Assembly (NCBI GenBank): GCA_030068145.1
Contig: JAPJBO010000513.1
Location: forward strand, 1-64,000
DNA: 64,000 nucleotides
Reading direction: 5' to 3'
Origin: Diplonema papillatum
Lineage: Eukaryota > Euglenozoa > Diplonemea > Diplonemida > Diplonemidae
Shown here piece by piece: positions 1 to 9,256 of the stretch; within the stretch, counting starts at the first letter, position 1; each line of letters begins with the position of its first letter. Made by a program: the position numbers and the translations under genes. Under the pieces are notes generated by a model. It was not told where the DNA came from and did no database searches. It saw only the letters and a program-made list of their open reading frames with translations.

Positions 1-1213
1 AGAAAAGTATGGTATACAACCCAATACTCGCAAACGGTATTAGTTCGAGCGACAACTGACGGATCAAGCTCTGTGACAGAAGAAACAAAGACGGAAAGCT
101 CTCCCAGTCCCTGCACCTGGGTCCCAAAGGAGTTTGCGCGAGATGGCTATGTTCTGCGGTGCGAAATGGAAGAAAGGAATTGGACACAGACAGATCAACT
201 GCCGTGTCCGGCCAACCAAACCCTGCTTGCAGACATCACCATTGCCAAGATAAGCAACAACCACACGCCCCTCACCATAAGCGCAAACCCGCACACCTGG
301 ACAAGACAAAAACGAGAACAAGAAGTCCGCGACATGGGAAGCGATGGGCATCCCACACTTCCCGACAAACATTCGACGCGACATGCTATCCTTCGAACTC
401 CAGACCAAACATGTTGATTTTCAACTGAAACCTCTCCGTCCGCCGCCTATTCCACCAGTTCCAGAAGTTCTGACGAACGACGCAATACACTTGTGTAAGT
501 GTATTGCTCGTGCTAACGACCAGGCCACCCAAAAGTTGGACTCGACTTCGCAACGTGGGCTTTAGTGAGCACAGCGGCAAAAAGACAGGGTGGGGCCAGA
601 AGTATTTTGGTAGCCCGCAAGACGAGGGGGCGATCTGAAGGCGTGTGTTTGTAGGGAAACAGGGAAACACCGTGGCGTGTTTGCTGAAGCAGAGGACAGT
701 ACCGAGGAAGCAGTCTTTTGTTGCATGTGCCGAAAGACTGGCTTTTCCAGCATCAGGGGTTTGTATGCACAATATGACGCCTACCATCGGCCTCCATACA
801 CGCGAGTCAAGCAGAACTGCCCGTTCTGCAAAAGCATGTCGGGACACTTGGCTTTAGGCAACACTTACTGTATGTGCATCCAAAGAAGCTGATAAGAAAA
901 CCTGTCCTCTGTGCCTCCAACCTTTTGTTCTCGAAGGGAACGGAAACACATCTTCCGTTCTTTCCTCGTTTCGTGGTGCCACTATCTTTATGGGATCCTC
1001 GGGTGAACTAGCCCTTGATAAAAGCTTGCCTGTAGACACGCAATTCCTTTCTTCCATTTGCGCCGCAGATCTCGCACAAACCCCTTTGGGACCTAGGTGC
1101 AGGGACTGGGAGAGGTTTCCGTCTTTGTTTCTTCTGCCACAGAGCTTGATCGGTCAGTTGTCGCTTGAATCAATACTTTTTGCGAGTATTGGGTTATATA
1201 CCATACTTTCTCA
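1..1213. mobile_element. Element with ~190-bp inverted ends, left edge at window start
   Basis: Bases 1-200 are repeated in inverted orientation at about 1035-1213, both arms carrying the block TATGGTATA-ACCCAATACTCG next to the outer end. The arms differ by scattered substitutions and small indels, so this is not an assembly mirror. The interior has a short plus-strand frame (677-892) with CxxC pairs (CCMC near its start, CPFC near its end) that might be a zinc-binding remnant, but no recognised domain. The true left end may lie outside the window, so no target duplication can be read. Confidence 0.6.
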
Positions 1214-1253
1214 GCCAATTGTATGCGAGACTAGAGTAATTCCTTCACAAAAC

Positions 1254-1306
1254 TTGTCATATGACGAGTAGGTACTTGTCATATGACAAGTTTGTACTTG
1301 TCATAT
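1254..1306. repeat. CTTGTCATATGACAAG palindrome array, left part
   Basis: Several copies of the 16-bp palindrome CTTGTCATATGACAAG separated by short spacers. The array continues at 2068-2206 beyond the element at 1307-2067, which interrupts one copy of the palindrome. Confidence 0.8.
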
Positions 1307-2067
1307 GGTACGATGCCAAACCCCCCCCCCCGCCTCTTGCCCCCCCCCTCTTGTTTGCACTAATAAAACTTTTTTTGATGTCACCCCATACTGGCCCCGA
1401 CACCCCCACCCCACCTGTGTGGCCCAAAACGGTTCCCAAACGGTTTTTGGCGGGCTGAGTTCGAGGTAAAGGGGTCTCTGAAGGCCCACGAATAGGCCCA
1501 GGTGGGCCCAGGTAGGCCCAGGTAGGCCCCTGGAGCGCGAGGGGGAGAGCCCCCAAATGGGGTCATTTTCGGGCCTCGCCACTACTCAAGGCAGGGTGCA
1601 CCTGCTGCACCCACTCTATTTACAATGTGTGCCTGCCCACTGCAGGCGCTGCAGGCGGGGTGGCCAAGTAGGGCTATCTGTGACCCCTGAGAACACTCTT
1701 CGGCTTCAAGAGGACCCGCTGGTGGCTATCTACAGCGGAACACAGCCGATCTTGTCGTTGTGTAGTCTGGGTTTCCCGCTGGAGGCCAGAAGGTGTTTGA
1801 CTAGCTTGAGTAGTGGCGAGGCTTTGAAAATGACCCCATTTTGGGGGCACACCCCCTCGCACTGAGAGCCCGCTCCGGGGCCCACCTGGGCCCACCTGGG
1901 CCCATTCGTGGGCCTTCAGAGACCCCTTTACCTCGACTCAGCCCGTCAAAAACCGTTTGGGATCCGTTTTGGGCCACACAGATGGGGGTTCGGGGCCAGT
2001 ATGGAGTGACGTCAAAAAATATTTTATTAGTGCAAAGGGGGGGGGGGGGGGGTTTTGGCATCGTCTC
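1307..2067. mobile_element. Non-autonomous long-TIR element, ATAT target duplication
   Basis: The arms at 1307-1590 and 1800-2067 are inverted copies. They start with GGTACGATGCC / GAGACGATGCC followed by a poly-C/G tract, then share blocks such as GGGCCACA and the stretch around GAGACCCCTTTACC. ATAT flanks both sides (1303-1306, 2068-2071), and joining the flanks restores the palindrome CTTGTCATATGACAAG that recurs intact next door. The centre (1600-1800) has no coding potential I recognise. Termini and target match the larger element at 15029-18021, so this is probably its deletion derivative. Confidence 0.85.
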
Positions 2068-2206
2068 ATATGACAAGTACTTACTTGTCATATGACAAGT
2101 ATGTACTTGTCATATGACAAGTACCTACTTGTCATGGATTGTACTTGTCATTGTACTTGTCATATGACAAGTACAACGTACTTGTCATACGCATGACAAG
2201 TACGTG
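2068..2206. repeat. CTTGTCATATGACAAG palindrome array, right part
   Basis: About six full or partial copies of the palindrome, continuing the array at 1254-1306. Confidence 0.8.
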
Positions 2207-2388
2207 GTGTAGCTTTGTAAAGGACCCCACCCCGCCTCGCCTGCCAATCGGTTGCCACAAAAAACGGGCTACAAGGCAACCCCTGCTCAACTGTGCTCGC
2301 CTGCCTTGATGGCACTTGCACCTTAAAGAACTCAATGCTCAACTTGTAGAACGTGGGGGGCCCAAGACTACACTCCACGAAGGAATGT

Positions 2389-2562
2389 ACTTGGTGTCGG
2401 TCACAAACAGTCCCGGACATGGCTAGCCATAACCCAGAACGAAAGCGTGCACTAAATATACAACCCGTAACCACATAGCCCTTTCATAGAACCCATTCAT
2501 GAACGGTCACACGGAGACCCTAAACCCCCGGAATTTCAAGCGAACTTTAACTCTAAAAAAAA
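2389..2562 (+). repeat. Dispersed family A repeat
   Basis: Starts with TTGGTGTCGGTC and ends with TTCAAGCGAACTTTAACTC then an A-run. The same start and end blocks recur at 29054-29229, 30741-30875 and 55965-56107, end blocks alone at 42317-42348 and 43612-43672, and in every unit of the satellite at 61.8-64 kb. The conserved end with an A-run in several copies is reminiscent of a SINE 3' end, but no tRNA-like head was seen. Confidence 0.7.
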
Positions 2563-3003
2563 CTGTGTACTGCAGTCGCCACAAGAAAACCACGTACTCC
2601 TATCCAAGCCACGAGCGGGCAATAAAATGAATCCCTACTCTGTACGTACTGCAAGTCGTACAGAGCCTCTGAAGGGCACAACCATAGCTTCGCCGCGCCG
2701 TGTATACTCCACAGGGACCGATTGGCCGCTGAGCCCGTATAGTCTTGTCTTGTCTTCCACCCTGTGCTACGCTTCTACAAGTCGTACGAACCTCTAAAGT
2801 GCACAACTACCCGACACCCAGCCTCAATGACCAACCGGAGGCTCTGGCAAACACCAGACCTTTCGACCCTTAGACCAGGGACACCGTTGTTTCTTTTTAC
2901 AAATTGCGACTGCAGTCGCTACAAGAAACCCATCCACTCCTCTCGTAGGAAACGGTCCCGCCCCAAAACAGGAAGAGAGCAACGCAAGGGAAACCCGGCC
3001 GGC

Positions 3004-3250
3004 ATGAGCTTCTACGTGGACCGGCGGGCTCTCGAGCGGCAGAAGCTGCAAGCCTACTACAAGCGGCGGGGGAAGGTCGCCCTGCCGCCGCCCTCCGCCG
3101 CCAGTGTGGACCCCACCACGCGCCCGCTTTCGGAGCGGAGCCAAGGCTCGTGGACCCTGACGCCGCCGTATTACAAGTCGTACAGAGCCTCTAAAGGGCA
3201 CAACTACCCATGGCAGCGTCCCTTCGCCGTGCCGTGTATACTCCACAGGG
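3004..3250 (+). pseudogene. Shortened copy of the 3541 coding module
   Basis: Begins MSFYVD like the copy at 3541, then jumps directly to the RQKLQAYYKRRG segment, lacking about 48 codons present in the 3541 copy. Reading beyond about 3200 runs into non-coding repeat sequence. Treated as a deletion copy. Confidence 0.5.
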
Positions 3251-3540
3251 ACCGATTGGCCGCTGAGCCCCGCCTTGTCTTGTCTTGTCTTCCACCCTGT
3301 GCTACGCTCCTACAAGTATTCCAAGTCGTACGAACCTCTAAAGGGCACAACTACCCGACACCCAGCCTAGCAAACACCAGACCTTTCGACCCTTAGACCA
3401 GGCACACCGTTGTTTCTATAATCTATCTTTCTATATACAAATTGCGACTGCAGTCGCCACAAGAAAACCACCACTTCTTTCGTAGGAAACGGTCCCGCCC
3501 CAAAACAGGAAGAGAGCAACGCAAGGGAAACCCGGCCGGC

Positions 3541-3963
3541 ATGAGCTTCTACGTGGACCCGTCGGCCGACGTCTTCGAGACCGAGCTGCAGGTGCCAGCG
3601 TACGTGAAGAAGCGGGAGCTGCAACCCGTCGTGCACGACAGCAGCGTGTACCTGTTCCAGAGCTGGGGGTGCCGGTCCCCGAACCACCCTGGGCGGGCTC
3701 ACGAGCGGCAGAAGCTGCAAGCCTACTACAAGCGGCGGGGGAAGGTCGCCCTGCCGCCCTCCGCCGCCAGTGTGGACCCCACCACGCGCCCGCCTTCGGA
3801 GCGGAGCCAGGGCTCGTGGACCCTGACGCCGCCGTACAACCGGTGCTACGGCTACTACAAGTCGTATGGAACCTGTAAAGGGCACAACTACCCATGCGGC
3901 AGCGTCCCTTCGCCGCGCCGTGTGTATTCCACAGGGACCGATTGGCCGCTGAGCCCCGCCTAA
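3541..3963 (+). CDS. Hypothetical protein or exon (MSFYVD module)
   Basis: A 140-codon frame starting ATGAGCTTC with strong G/C preference at third positions up to about codon 115, like the mutase and transporter exons. The sequence is basic and aromatic (YYKRRG, ELQPVVHDSSVYLFQSW) and resembles nothing I can name. No signal peptide or membrane segment is visible. The last ~25 codons overlap the non-coding shared block, so the true exon probably ends near 3860, where ACAAGTCGTA could serve as a weak donor. It may be one exon of a longer gene whose other parts I could not find. The local duplications also leave open that all copies are dead. Confidence 0.4.
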   Translation: MSFYVDPSADVFETELQVPAYVKKRELQPVVHDSSVYLFQSWGCRSPNHPGRAHERQKLQAYYKRRGKVALPPSAASVDPTTRPPSERSQGSWTLTPPYNRCYGYYKSYGTCKGHNYPCGSVPSPRRVYSTGTDWPLSPA

Positions 3964-4299
3964 TCTTGTTTCCATCCTGGAGCAGTCGGTGAAGTGTAAG
4001 CGGTGCCAAGGCTCGTGGACCCTGATGCCGTACAACCGGTGCTACGGCTACTACAAGTCGTATGGAACCTCTAAAGGGCACAACTACCCATGCAGCAGCG
4101 TCCCTTCGCCGCGCCTCCACAGGGACCGATTGGCCGCTGGCCCGGCCTAGTCTTGTCTTGTCTTCCTGGAGCAGTCGGTGAAGTGTAAGCGGAGCCAAGG
4201 CTCGTGCCCTGACGCCGCCGTACAACCGGTGCTACGGCTACTACAAGTCGTATGAAACCTCTGAACCGCCCCGCCTAGTCTTGTCGTGTCTTCTATTCA

Positions 4300-4811
4300 A
4301 CTGTCTGTCGTGCGCCTGCGTCTAACTTTACACACTGACTCCGCCGCAGAGCACAATTGGTAGCCAGTTGCACTGGGCAGTTGGGTTGCCGGTTGCACGC
4401 CCGTCGGACCGAGCTCAACGAAGAGAACGTCGTCGTTGCAAACTGTGCGATCAATTGTTGTGGCTTTGCGACAATCTTGTCTCAGGACACCCATCCGGAC
4501 CAGTGACGCACACAAAACAGATGCTCTTGCGGCGGCTTTCTTTTCGTCCGACACCGGTCGCAGCAGAAAAGCAGTAGACGCTACGTAGATCGAGCCTTAC
4601 TCCGGTCGAGCCCAAATTCGTCAGCGCGAGGCCCCCCGCTTTCTGCCGAAACAAACAACCAAACCTCTCGTCAGCATGCATCATCGCATGCCGTTCGCTG
4701 AGTGCGTCTGACAACCGCACGCTGCTCTTTTTCCTTGTCTTGTACGCCCCCTCCTCTTTCTCTTACCCTCCTCACACCCGAGCCGCCACCCCGCCACATT
4801 CCGGCCGCCGC
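4300..4811. other. No recognisable feature
   Basis: Mixed sequence between the coding repeats and the LSU-like block; short frames only, no repeat shared with the rest of the window that I could detect. Confidence 0.5.
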
Positions 4812-4814
4812 TCA

Positions 4815-5056
4815 CTGTTTCGCGACCTCCCGTAGTTGGATAAGGGTCGCGCCGAGTAGAACCGAGAGTAACTCACGCATTGGCTTAGAGGCGTTCAGCC
4901 ATAATCCATCCAGTGGTAGCATCACGGCACTGTCCGATCGAACAACCGTAGATACCAGGGACCAGAAACGGGAATTCCTCTCGTACTACCCCGTATTGCT
5001 GTCGGAATGCGCTGGCCCGATGGGCTCTCTCTCCATCAGTAGGGTAAAACCAACCC
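4815..5056 (-). rRNA. LSU (28S) rRNA domain VI and 3' end fragment
   Basis: Read on the minus strand, this has the eukaryotic LSU 3' landmarks in order: GTTGGTTTTACCCTACTGAT, then AGTACGAGAGGAA, then GGCTGAACGCCTCTAAG, ending near 4815. The landmarks are almost unchanged, whereas the variable stretches between them are unlike any LSU I remember. Upstream of 5056 homology stops abruptly where domain V should continue, so this is a discrete 240-nt piece and not the tail of an intact gene. It could be a working fragment of a split rRNA or a well-preserved pseudogene. Confidence 0.88.
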
Positions 5057-5404
5057 AGGCCGGTCCACTCCTGTCCCCTGGAACTGCGGCAGATTGCCTG
5101 CCGCTTCACGGCACAGCACGGTGAACCACGTTCTGTCAGGTCCATCCCTATCCGCTGCCGCATACACTTCATTGCAGGCACACTATACAAGAAGTCCCGA
5201 GCTGCGCCCAGAGAGCAGCGAGTCACTTCACTGTCGCGATGAACCGAAATGCTGTGGGTTCATTACCCGGTCGAGTTCCTGTTGTTGTTGTCGACACTTC
5301 ATTGCAGGCACAACGTGCAAGAAGGCCCAAACCGCGGGTAGCACCCGAGAGCGCCACTCACAGCACCTTCAATCTGGACCCGGAGCTAAACCCGCACTGG
5401 CATA
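5057..5404. other. Flank of LSU pieces with a direct repeat
   Basis: Contains two copies of a block starting ACACTTCATTGCAGGCACA (about 5164 and 5293), each followed by AAGAAG-CCC and a purine-rich stretch with GAGAGC. No LSU landmarks were found between the pieces at 4815-5056 and 5405-5460. Confidence 0.5.
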
Positions 5405-5460
5405 TCGCACCCTGCCGAAGTGGCGAGCTCCAGATTGCCGACTTCCCTTACCTGCATGAC
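5405..5460 (-). rRNA. Short LSU piece (GTAAGGGAAGTCGGC region)
   Basis: On the minus strand it reads AGGTAAGGGAAGTCGGCAA, the same conserved LSU stretch as in the longer piece at 34787-35045, with divergent flanks. It is too short to judge function. Confidence 0.5.
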
Positions 5461-5915
5461 TACAATCTTGTTGACGGGTGTGTGTCTAAACACATCGCGC
5501 ATCCCCCCCCCCCCGGTTCCCTGCCGATGATGGCCCGCCTCATGTCCGTGGCTTGAAATAGGACATGACGCGGTGTTGAGAACAGCCATCTTGAAGCACG
5601 TTCTTGCATCCCCACCCCCTTCGGCCCGTTTTGTTCAAACAACGTATTTCCGCTCTGTGCATTTTCCGGCTGTGCTGCCTGTGACGACTCGTTATCGACA
5701 CGAGTTGCGGGAAACAAACACTGTTGCACTGCTATCCACGCCTAGCAGTGCTGTGTCACGTAACCGTAGTGCATCACGTTGTCATCTCCTGCAGCTGCAC
5801 AGAACTGCCTGGTGCCGTCTTTGACGGCGTATCGGGGCACATTACAGTCTGACAGGCGGGGATGGACGGCTTAAAACGCTGTTGTAACCAGAGCCTGTGT
5901 AGCAAATAATGGAGA
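5461..5915. other. Non-coding; contains a dispersed repeat copy
   Basis: Positions 5520-5615 resemble a dispersed family found at 23820-24000, 55740-55970 and (inverted) 35690-35790; shared blocks include TGTCCGTGGCTT, GCGGTGTTGAG and AAGCACGTTCTTGCA. The rest shows nothing recognisable. Confidence 0.5.
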
Positions 5916-6275
5916 ATCATCGCGGAGCGGTGAGCGACCGAGCTGGGGCTCGTCGCCGGGGTGGATTGTTCACCCACTGAACAGGGACGACACTGTGCTG
6001 GGTTTAGACCGTCGCGAGACATGTTGGAGTTACCATGCAGGGTCAAAACCTTGTGTCTTTTTGGTAAATGGCCACCAATTCTTTTCCGGAAAGAAATTGG
6101 GTTTTTTAAATCTTAAAGTTTTGGAAAAAAAGCTGCGGTAATTTTTGATGAAGTTGAACAATTTTTTATTTTTCCAATTTTTTTTTGGGGGCCATCTGCT
6201 CCGCGGCAGCGTTTGAAAAAGACACAAGGTTTTGACCCTGCATGTTATCCTGCTGATGGAGAGAGCCAGCATTTC
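5916..6275 (+). pseudogene. Chimera of mutase exon fragment and LSU rRNA, split by a MITE
   Basis: Positions 5916-5951 match mutase exon 1 (13275-13310) at 35 of 36 bases. Directly after follow the LSU landmarks GTGGATTGTTCACCCACTG and GCTGGGTTTAGACCGTCG, then the start of the TTACCCTACTGATGG motif. That last motif is cut by the 212-bp element at 6033-6244 and resumes as TCCTGCTGATGGAGAGAG. It is on the opposite strand from the nearby LSU piece at 4815-5056 and overlaps it only at this last motif. Confidence 0.8.
6033..6244. mobile_element. Harbinger-like MITE, TTA target duplication
   Basis: Perfect inverted termini of about 29 bp beginning CATGCAGGGTCAAAACC and continuing to TGTCTTTTT. TTA lies on both sides (6030-6032, 6245-6247). 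Removing the element and one TTA restores the LSU motif GTTGGAGTTATCCTGCTGAT, colinear with canonical GTTAGTTTTACCCTACTGAT, so host rRNA homology confirms the duplication. A 3-bp TTA target is typical of PIF/Harbinger elements; TTAC cannot be excluded. The interior is AT-rich and non-coding. Confidence 0.9.
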
Positions 6276-6494
6276 GACAAGCGGGGCTTGAAGCAGCGTT
6301 CTGTCCACACATCAACCGAAGATACGACACCCCTCTGCAGTTCGGCTTGGTGCCGGCATCAACCATACGCAAAAAGCAGGAATCTGCCTTAACACGAAAC
6401 CTACCATTTAGAATGTTAACCCCCCTTCTGAGGCTTCTCCAAGTTCTCGTTGAACTAAGATTTACCCCCCGAGTTTAAACCCACTCCACCTAGA

Positions 6495-6605
6495 AAACGC
6501 GTAAGGGTAGAAAGTTTTTTTTTTTGTGCCCATGTTATTTTGACCCCCAAAATTTTCCGCGCGCGCGCGCAAAAAAAAAAAAAAAAATAGAAAAAAACTT
6601 TTTTT
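6495..6605. repeat. Low-complexity repeat shared with the mutase upstream region
   Basis: The block with GTGCCCATG and alternating GCGCGC beside long A/T runs is the inverted copy of 12885-12955. Confidence 0.6.
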
Positions 6606-6719
6606 GCATGGGTCATGGGGTGGCCATGGTCATCGGGTCGACGGGGGGAATCACAATTTGTCATGGGTCAACTTTTGGAATCCCAAAAAATCAATCCAAA
6701 TCACAAAGAATCAAGAAAA

Positions 6720-6985
6720 ATCGTCTTCTTGTTGCGTTAGTGGGGAGTCATTTGCATGCAAATGAGTACCACATGTATGCCAGCTTTTCGCTACGTGACG
6801 CCAGAAGGGTCACTTCATCTTCCGCGCTTTCGGCGCGGCGCAACTCTTGTCGGTTGCAACTGTTCTTGGAAATTACTGACGATTTCATAATCCGAAAAGG
6901 AATCGGAATCTTCGCTTTCTCGTTTGCGCCGATAGGCACGCCGCGATGCGGAGGACGCGAGTAGCCGGGAAGAGCCGGCGGGAGG
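6720..6985. repeat. Internal duplication, copy 1 (copy 2 at 8020-8285)
   Basis: About 265 bp nearly identical to 8020-8285, including the hairpin motif and the end of the minus-strand frame. The copy at 8285 is cut by the left end of the family H element. Confidence 0.9.
6737..6773. repeat. Hairpin motif copy 1
   Basis: Reads TTAGTGGGGAGTCAT then TTGCATGCAA then ATGAGTACCACA. Arms pair as TCATTTGC/GCAAATGA, with a conserved asymmetric internal loop between the two stem parts. The other copies are at 8036-8075, 10311-10350, 10420-10460 and 31485-31520. Confidence 0.85.
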
Positions 6986-7753
6986 GCGCGATCGTTGCGC
7001 GACCCGTGGAGGGTCGGAATCAGGATCAGAAAAAGGGCCCGAGTCAGGGCCTGCCATCGAAGAGGGCCGGGCGGGGCCGGGTGGGCGCGGTGTGTTCGGG
7101 CCGGCGAGGCCAGTGCCGTCGTCGCCGAGATCGGCGCGTCGTCGTCGTCGTGCGCGCAGCGCGGCTGCGGGAGAGGCCGTGGGGGTGCATGGCGCGGGTC
7201 GCTTCCTGCCTGCTGGCGGGGGGGCGCGCTTCGGGGGCGACTTCGTCGTCCGCCTCCTCCGGCCACGGCTGGTAGGTGTCCCAGGTGGGGACGGCGCGCG
7301 CCGCTTCCGGCCTGTGAGGCCGTCGCTCTCGCCTAGGCTGCGACCGCCACCGCCGCCGCCGCCGCGATCCCCGCCGCGACCGCTGCCGCGACCGCTGCCG
7401 CGTGCCGGCCGCGACCGTGCCGCCCGCCGACCGCCCGCCGCGTGCCGCGGCCGCCGCCCGCGTGCCGCGGCCGCCGCCACCGTCGCCACTCCGCCACTGC
7501 CGCTTGTCCTCGCCGCCCCCGGCCGCCGCCGGCCACGGCCGCCGCCGCCATGACCACCGCCACCCCCGTCGCCACTGCTGCTGTCGCGGCCAGCACCACC
7601 CCTGTGATGCCCCCGTCCGCAGCACGCGTCGGCGTTCGGGCAGGTCCCACATCGCGTCTGCCGATGCGCCCGGCAGCACTGAATGCGCAGGTGGTGCACC
7701 TGGCAGCACTGGTCAACTACAAGGCTGTAGTTTCTTCGCATGCCAGTGCACAC
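6815..7753 (-). pseudogene. 3' part of a decayed transposon ORF (Cys/Arg/Gly-rich)
   Basis: A 312-codon minus-strand frame. The first 50 codons carry closely spaced Cys and His residues (QCCQVHH, CGTCPNADACC) that could be a zinc-binding tail. A long Gly/Arg/Pro low-complexity stretch follows, then an acidic-to-basic end (ESEDSDSFSDYEIV). The last ~45 codons are repeated at 8089-8285. It probably continues the frame fragments at 9240-10304, separated by the inserted element. No family could be assigned, and the low-complexity middle may not be coding. Confidence 0.35.
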
Positions 7754-8035
7754 CGTGCACTTCAGGCATCGCAGACCGACTGCGTGCGGAGCAGAGGGTC
7801 CGCCTGCGCAGCCGGTACAAGCACGGGAAGGCGCGGGCGTTGCGGCAGAGGGGTGGGTACGTCCCAGCGCAGCGAACGCTGTGCCCGCCGCGCCGCGTCG
7901 TACTGCGGGAACACGTCCCCGCCCCAGTTCTTCCCGTCCCCGGCAGCTGCCCGCGGAAAGCTCGTTCCCAGCACCCCGTGCGTCTCCTCGCGAGAAAAAT
8001 CACATAATATCACATAAGGTCGTCGTCTTGTTGCG

Positions 8036-8075
8036 TTAGTGGGGAGTCATTTGCATGCAAATGAGTACCACACTA
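8036..8075. repeat. Hairpin motif copy 2
   Basis: Same arms as copy 1 (TCATTTGC/GCAAATGA), within the duplicated block. Confidence 0.85.
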
Positions 8076-8281
8076 TGCCAGCTTTTCGCTACGTGACTCC
8101 CGAAGGGTCACTTTTTCCGCGCTTTCGGCGCGGCGCAACTCTAGTCGGTTGCAACTGTTCTTGGAAATTACTGACGATTTCATAATCCGAAAAGGAATCG
8201 GAATCTTCGCTTTCTCGTTTGCGCCGATAGGCACGCTGCGATGCGGAGGACGCGAGTAGCCGGGAAGAGCCGGCGGGAGGG

Positions 8282-9256
8282 CATTTTGTCAGGCCCACCT
8301 TATTTCCGCCCGGGCACGTTTCCACTTAGTCGGGGTTGGGCCGAGGGGCATCAGGTGAAATAAGAAATGCCCCTTGCCAAATGGGTAGTCGAACGCGAGA
8401 GATGCGAAGCACTCGAACAAGCCGTGGCAGGAAACGGCGCGGTGACAAAGAAGCAGGCGTTGGTGATCCAAGCAGAAGTGCGCGACAAGAACAAGGCAAA
8501 GGATGCAGCACTTCGCCACGGCAAGAAGGGGGTGGAGTGGTGCGAAACCGACAAGGAAAAGATCGTGAACTACGTAAGGGCGTACGGCTTGAACGGTGCA
8601 ATCAGGCAGCGGGACGGGAACGAGAGACCGCTGTCCAAAGGAGGCGCGAAGCGGTTTTATGACGATTCTGTCAAACTCGATGACGGGAAGACAGTGGCGG
8701 GAAAAAAGGGGCCGTCCGGCCCTGTTGTCAGAAAAGCAGCTGTTCAGGCTGCTTACTGTTGCCCGGGTGACTGGCGCTGTGACTACGTCCTTCGTCAGCA
8801 ACTCAGCACGAGGAATAGTGAAGGCGTCTGCTGAACCGGAGTGCTTAGAAAGTGCAAACACTCTGTCGGTAGACTGGGCTCATACTTTTTCCTTCACTGT
8901 CAGCCAACCTCGATCCACCTCGTTTACACTCTGCATTTTTGCGTTTGCTCTACCAAAGCAATGGGCCCTCGGCACGACAACCACAACCGATCGCGATCAA
9001 GCATCCTTTCGCTTGTGATTACCTACCACAGGGCCATGGCTACCAATGGTTGGTGCTTGATGGGTACGCAGTGCTGGGCAGTGTTCTAGAACACCGGTGG
9101 CGGGCTCATGCGCGACGATCTACGGAAGTGAAGCGAGTGCTGTTCAGTGGCCAGCCGCGAAATTTCACTAAGTACACAGGACCCCCCGAAAAAAGTTGGA
9201 CCGCGAGAGCCCAAAATAGGTGTGTTGGCGTTTTGTCCGGTCCAACTTATTTCTGT
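8282..9256 (+). mobile_element. Family H element, longer copy
   Basis: Colinear with 40803-41485 at both ends and over 8880-9200, but with about 480 bp more in the middle, including a 155-codon frame. The right end has TTTTGTCCGGTCCAACTT facing an inverted copy of part of itself (AAGTTGGACCG). The left end has a related direct copy (TTTTGTCAGG...CTTATTTCCGCC). Confidence 0.65.
8367..8834 (+). CDS. Hypothetical protein of family H element
   Basis: The frame starts MPLAKWVVERERC, and the shorter family member at 40952 preserves the start as MSLDKWVVRRERC before its internal deletion. The first ~115 residues are charged and mostly helical in appearance (KKQALVIQAEVRDKNKAKDAALRHGKK), compatible with a DNA-binding N-terminal region, but I recognise no domain. 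The last ~35 residues look out of frame, so the ORF is probably truncated. A role in transposition is inferred only from position. Confidence 0.4.
   Translation: MPLAKWVVERERCEALEQAVAGNGAVTKKQALVIQAEVRDKNKAKDAALRHGKKGVEWCETDKEKIVNYVRAYGLNGAIRQRDGNERPLSKGGAKRFYDDSVKLDDGKTVAGKKGPSGPVVRKAAVQAAYCCPGDWRCDYVLRQQLSTRNSEGVC

Larger units (their letters stand above)
2636..4290 (+). repeat. Locally shuffled duplications around a small coding module
   Basis: Blocks recur in shortened and rearranged copies: a coding block beginning at 3004 and 3541, a block containing ACTACAAGTCGTA followed by AAAGGGCACAACTACCC (about 2650, 2790, 3175, 3330, 3855, 4050, 4240), and a block ending TAGTCTTGTCTTGTCTTCC. Copies get progressively shorter to the right, suggesting repeated unequal exchange. 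Confidence 0.8.
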
